Under the pieces are notes generated by a model. The model had not been told where the DNA came from and did no database searches. It worked only from the letters and a program-made list of their open reading frames with translations. Shown here in pieces: positions 7,173 through 8,787 of a stretch of DNA of 8,787 bases. The stretch is from Bacteroidota bacterium (GTDB lineage: Bacteria; Bacteroidota; Bacteroidia; Cytophagales; Cyclobacteriaceae). Numbering within the stretch: position 1 is the stretch's first letter; each line of letters begins with the position of its first letter. The stretch lies in contig JAPUIM010000118.1 in NCBI GenBank assembly GCA_027297025.1, forward strand, positions 1 to 8,787. Reading direction: 5' to 3'. A program made the position numbers and the translations under genes.

Positions 7173-8787
7173 ATGAAAAATAGTAGATATCTCATATACA
7201 TAATTATTTCAGGACTGTTCATGTGGTCCTGTACACAGGAGGAAGAGGATGTATTGACCAACCCGGACTTTACTCCTACTACTCCTATTCCACCACCATC
7301 GGCTGGCAGCGCCAACTTTACCAAATTTGTAGCGGTGGGCAATTCTTTGATTGCCGGATTTCAAGCCGCCGCCCTGTTTGATGAAGGCCAGGCCAACTCG
7401 CTGGCTGTCATTTTGAATGCTTCTTTTCAATCTGTTGGTGGCGGAGACTTTAACCAACCCGGTATTAATTCGGAAAATGGGTTTAATTCAACTTTTTCAG
7501 ATCCTCTAAATGGAATTATTCTAGGCAGGTTAGTGCTGTTTGATGGTGATGGAGACCCAGAAACCACCCCCCTGCCTACCCCTGCAGGCGCACCCGGAGT
7601 TCCTGCTCCATTTAACACTGCCGACCTGATTGGTCCCCGCACGGATACCTTGCCTTTGAATAATTTTGGAGTTCCTGGAGCCAGGGTGTTGGATGCAGTA
7701 TTCCCGGGTTATGCCACATTAAACCCGTTCTTTGGGCGCTTCGCTTCTACTCCAGCCGCCACTATAGTTGGTGACGCAGCCACCGCTCAAGGAACCTTTT
7801 TTATGATGTGGCTAGGTAACAATGATGTTTTAGGATACGCCACTGCTGGTGCGGCTGGGCCGGATGCTGAAACTGATGGACCAGCTTTTGAAGCAGATCC
7901 TGATTTCGCTACTATCACATTGACGAGTATTGCCAGTTTTACTGCGGCTTTTCAGGGTGCTTTGGGGGCCATGACACTCGATCCTACTAATAATGGTGTA
8001 GTGGCCAATATTCCGGATGTAACTGACATTCCATTCTTCACTACTGTAACTTGGGATGCGATTGAATTTGATGAAAACGATCCTGTGGATGCGGCAACTA
8101 TTGCTGCATTAAATAGTATTACAGCTTTTGGAGGATTTAATGCCTCGTTAGATGGTTTGGTATTGGCAGGTGTCCTTACCCAAGATGATGCGGATAGTAG
8201 AAAAGTCGTTTTTGCCAATGGGGACAACTCAATTTTGATTGAAGATGAAGAGTTAGCTGATATTAGCGCCGCTTTGTCAACCATTAACCCGGCGTTGGCC
8301 ATATATGGGCAGGCCCGGCAAGCCACTGCCGCTGATTTGATCACCCTTTCTGCAGGATCGGTTTTAGGCACCTTGGCTGATCCCAATGATCCAACCACCG
8401 CTATTGGTGTGGCCGTACCTTTGGAAGATCAATACGTACTAATTCCGTCTGAAATCGATCGAATTTTAACGCGAACGTCCACTTTTAATATGATCATTTC
8501 CGATGCCATCAGCCTATTGGGAGTAAGCGATAGAGTAGCGCTGACCGATATGAACAAAGCCTTTTCGGATTTAACTGCAGCAGGTGGTGGGTTTGTAAAC
8601 GGTGTCTTGATAGCACCCAGCTTTGCTCCACCAGCAGGGTTGTTCTCGGAAGACGGGGTTCATCCAAATAGCCGGGGATACGCCTATGCCGCTCAGTTTG
8701 TTATTGAAGCGATCAATGCCAAATTTGGGGCTACCATTCCAATGCCTAGCATAGCCAACTATGCGGGAACCGGTTTACCGCTTATGG
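7173..8787 (+). CDS. SGNH/GDSL-family lipoprotein hydrolase (3' end outside window)
   Basis: The frame opens at ATG 7173 and stays open to the right edge: 538 codons, no stop seen, though the end is probably near. The N-terminus is a lipoprotein signal: a hydrophobic core (YLIYIIISGLFM) and a lipobox ending W-S-C with the lipid-bearing cysteine at 20. TQEEEDV follows the cysteine; acidic residues soon after it resemble export signals that send lipoproteins to the cell surface in Bacteroidota. A proline-rich linker leads to the catalytic domain. SGNH blocks are visible: GNSL at 56-59 with the likely nucleophile S58 (Asn in place of the Asp of GDSL), GVPG at 166-169 with the block II glycine, GNND at 215-218, and DGVHPN with D494 and H497. 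Such enzymes cleave esters of lipids, acylated sugars or similar compounds; the substrate here is unknown. About 275 residues separate GNND and DGVH, much longer than in compact SGNH enzymes. A DGDGD stretch at 124-128 might bind calcium. Close spacing suggests co-transcription with the receptor. Confidence 0.88.
   Translation, partial: MKNSRYLIYIIISGLFMWSCTQEEEDVLTNPDFTPTTPIPPPSAGSANFTKFVAVGNSLIAGFQAAALFDEGQANSLAVILNASFQSVGGGDFNQPGINSENGFNSTFSDPLNGIILGRLVLFDGDGDPETTPLPTPAGAPGVPAPFNTADLIGPRTDTLPLNNFGVPGARVLDAVFPGYATLNPFFGRFASTPAATIVGDAATAQGTFFMMWLGNNDVLGYATAGAAGPDAETDGPAFEADPDFATITLTSIASFTAAFQGALGAMTLDPTNNGVVANIPDVTDIPFFTTVTWDAIEFDENDPVDAATIAALNSITAFGGFNASLDGLVLAGVLTQDDADSRKVVFANGDNSILIEDEELADISAALSTINPALAIYGQARQATAADLITLSAGSVLGTLADPNDPTTAIGVAVPLEDQYVLIPSEIDRILTRTSTFNMIISDAISLLGVSDRVALTDMNKAFSDLTAAGGGFVNGVLIAPSFAPPAGLFSEDGVHPNSRGYAYAAQFVIEAINAKFGATIPMPSIANYAGTGLPLM

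Noticed and set aside
7952..8398. 148-codon open frame on the minus strand inside the lipoprotein gene
   Set aside because: It is antisense to a well-supported SGNH protein and has low-complexity Ser/Ala composition with no family features.

Overview
The window looks like a chromosomal segment of a Bacteroidota bacterium, probably a gliding member of the Cytophagales-like lineages. The grounds are the uppP-truB-ribF gene order, a gldC homologue, a TonB-dependent receptor with an N-terminal carboxypeptidase-like repeat domain, a lipoprotein with an acidic stretch after its cysteine, and the lack of clear Shine-Dalgarno sequences. The lineage is inferred from gene content, not from any search. 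All genes lie on the plus strand.

Region 1 (1-1842) is a tightly packed housekeeping cluster. It holds the 3' end of uppP (undecaprenyl-diphosphate phosphatase), then truB (tRNA pseudouridine-55 synthase) overlapping it by one base (TGATG), then ribF (riboflavin kinase/FAD synthetase) four bases later.

Region 2 (1867-4182) holds an acetoacetyl-CoA synthetase gene (aacS) and gldC, a small gliding-motility protein. The aacS reading frame is complete in every recognisable way (657 codons plus a stop) except for one in-frame TAG at codon 72 (2080-2082). The frame does not shift: the same frame continues with family-typical sequence on both sides. TAG is the normal terminator of truB, aacS itself and gldC here, so recoding of TAG is unlikely. 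A recent nonsense mutation or a sequence error is the simplest reading.

Region 3 (4183-4422) is a 240-base AT-rich gap with two weak inverted repeats and a poor promoter candidate. It separates the housekeeping genes from region 4.

Region 4 (4423-8787) is a two-gene outer-membrane unit: a 907-residue TonB-dependent receptor followed 26 bases later by a lipoprotein of the SGNH/GDSL hydrolase fold. The lipoprotein gene is open to the right edge of the window (538 codons seen). Its catalytic blocks (GNSL, GVPG, GNND, DGVH) are all present, with an unusually long insertion before the last block. The pair is likely to bind, process and import a substrate at the cell surface; the substrate cannot be told from the sequence. 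This pair and the interrupted aacS are the two things most worth a second look. I saw no RNA genes, CRISPR arrays, insertion sequences or phage genes.
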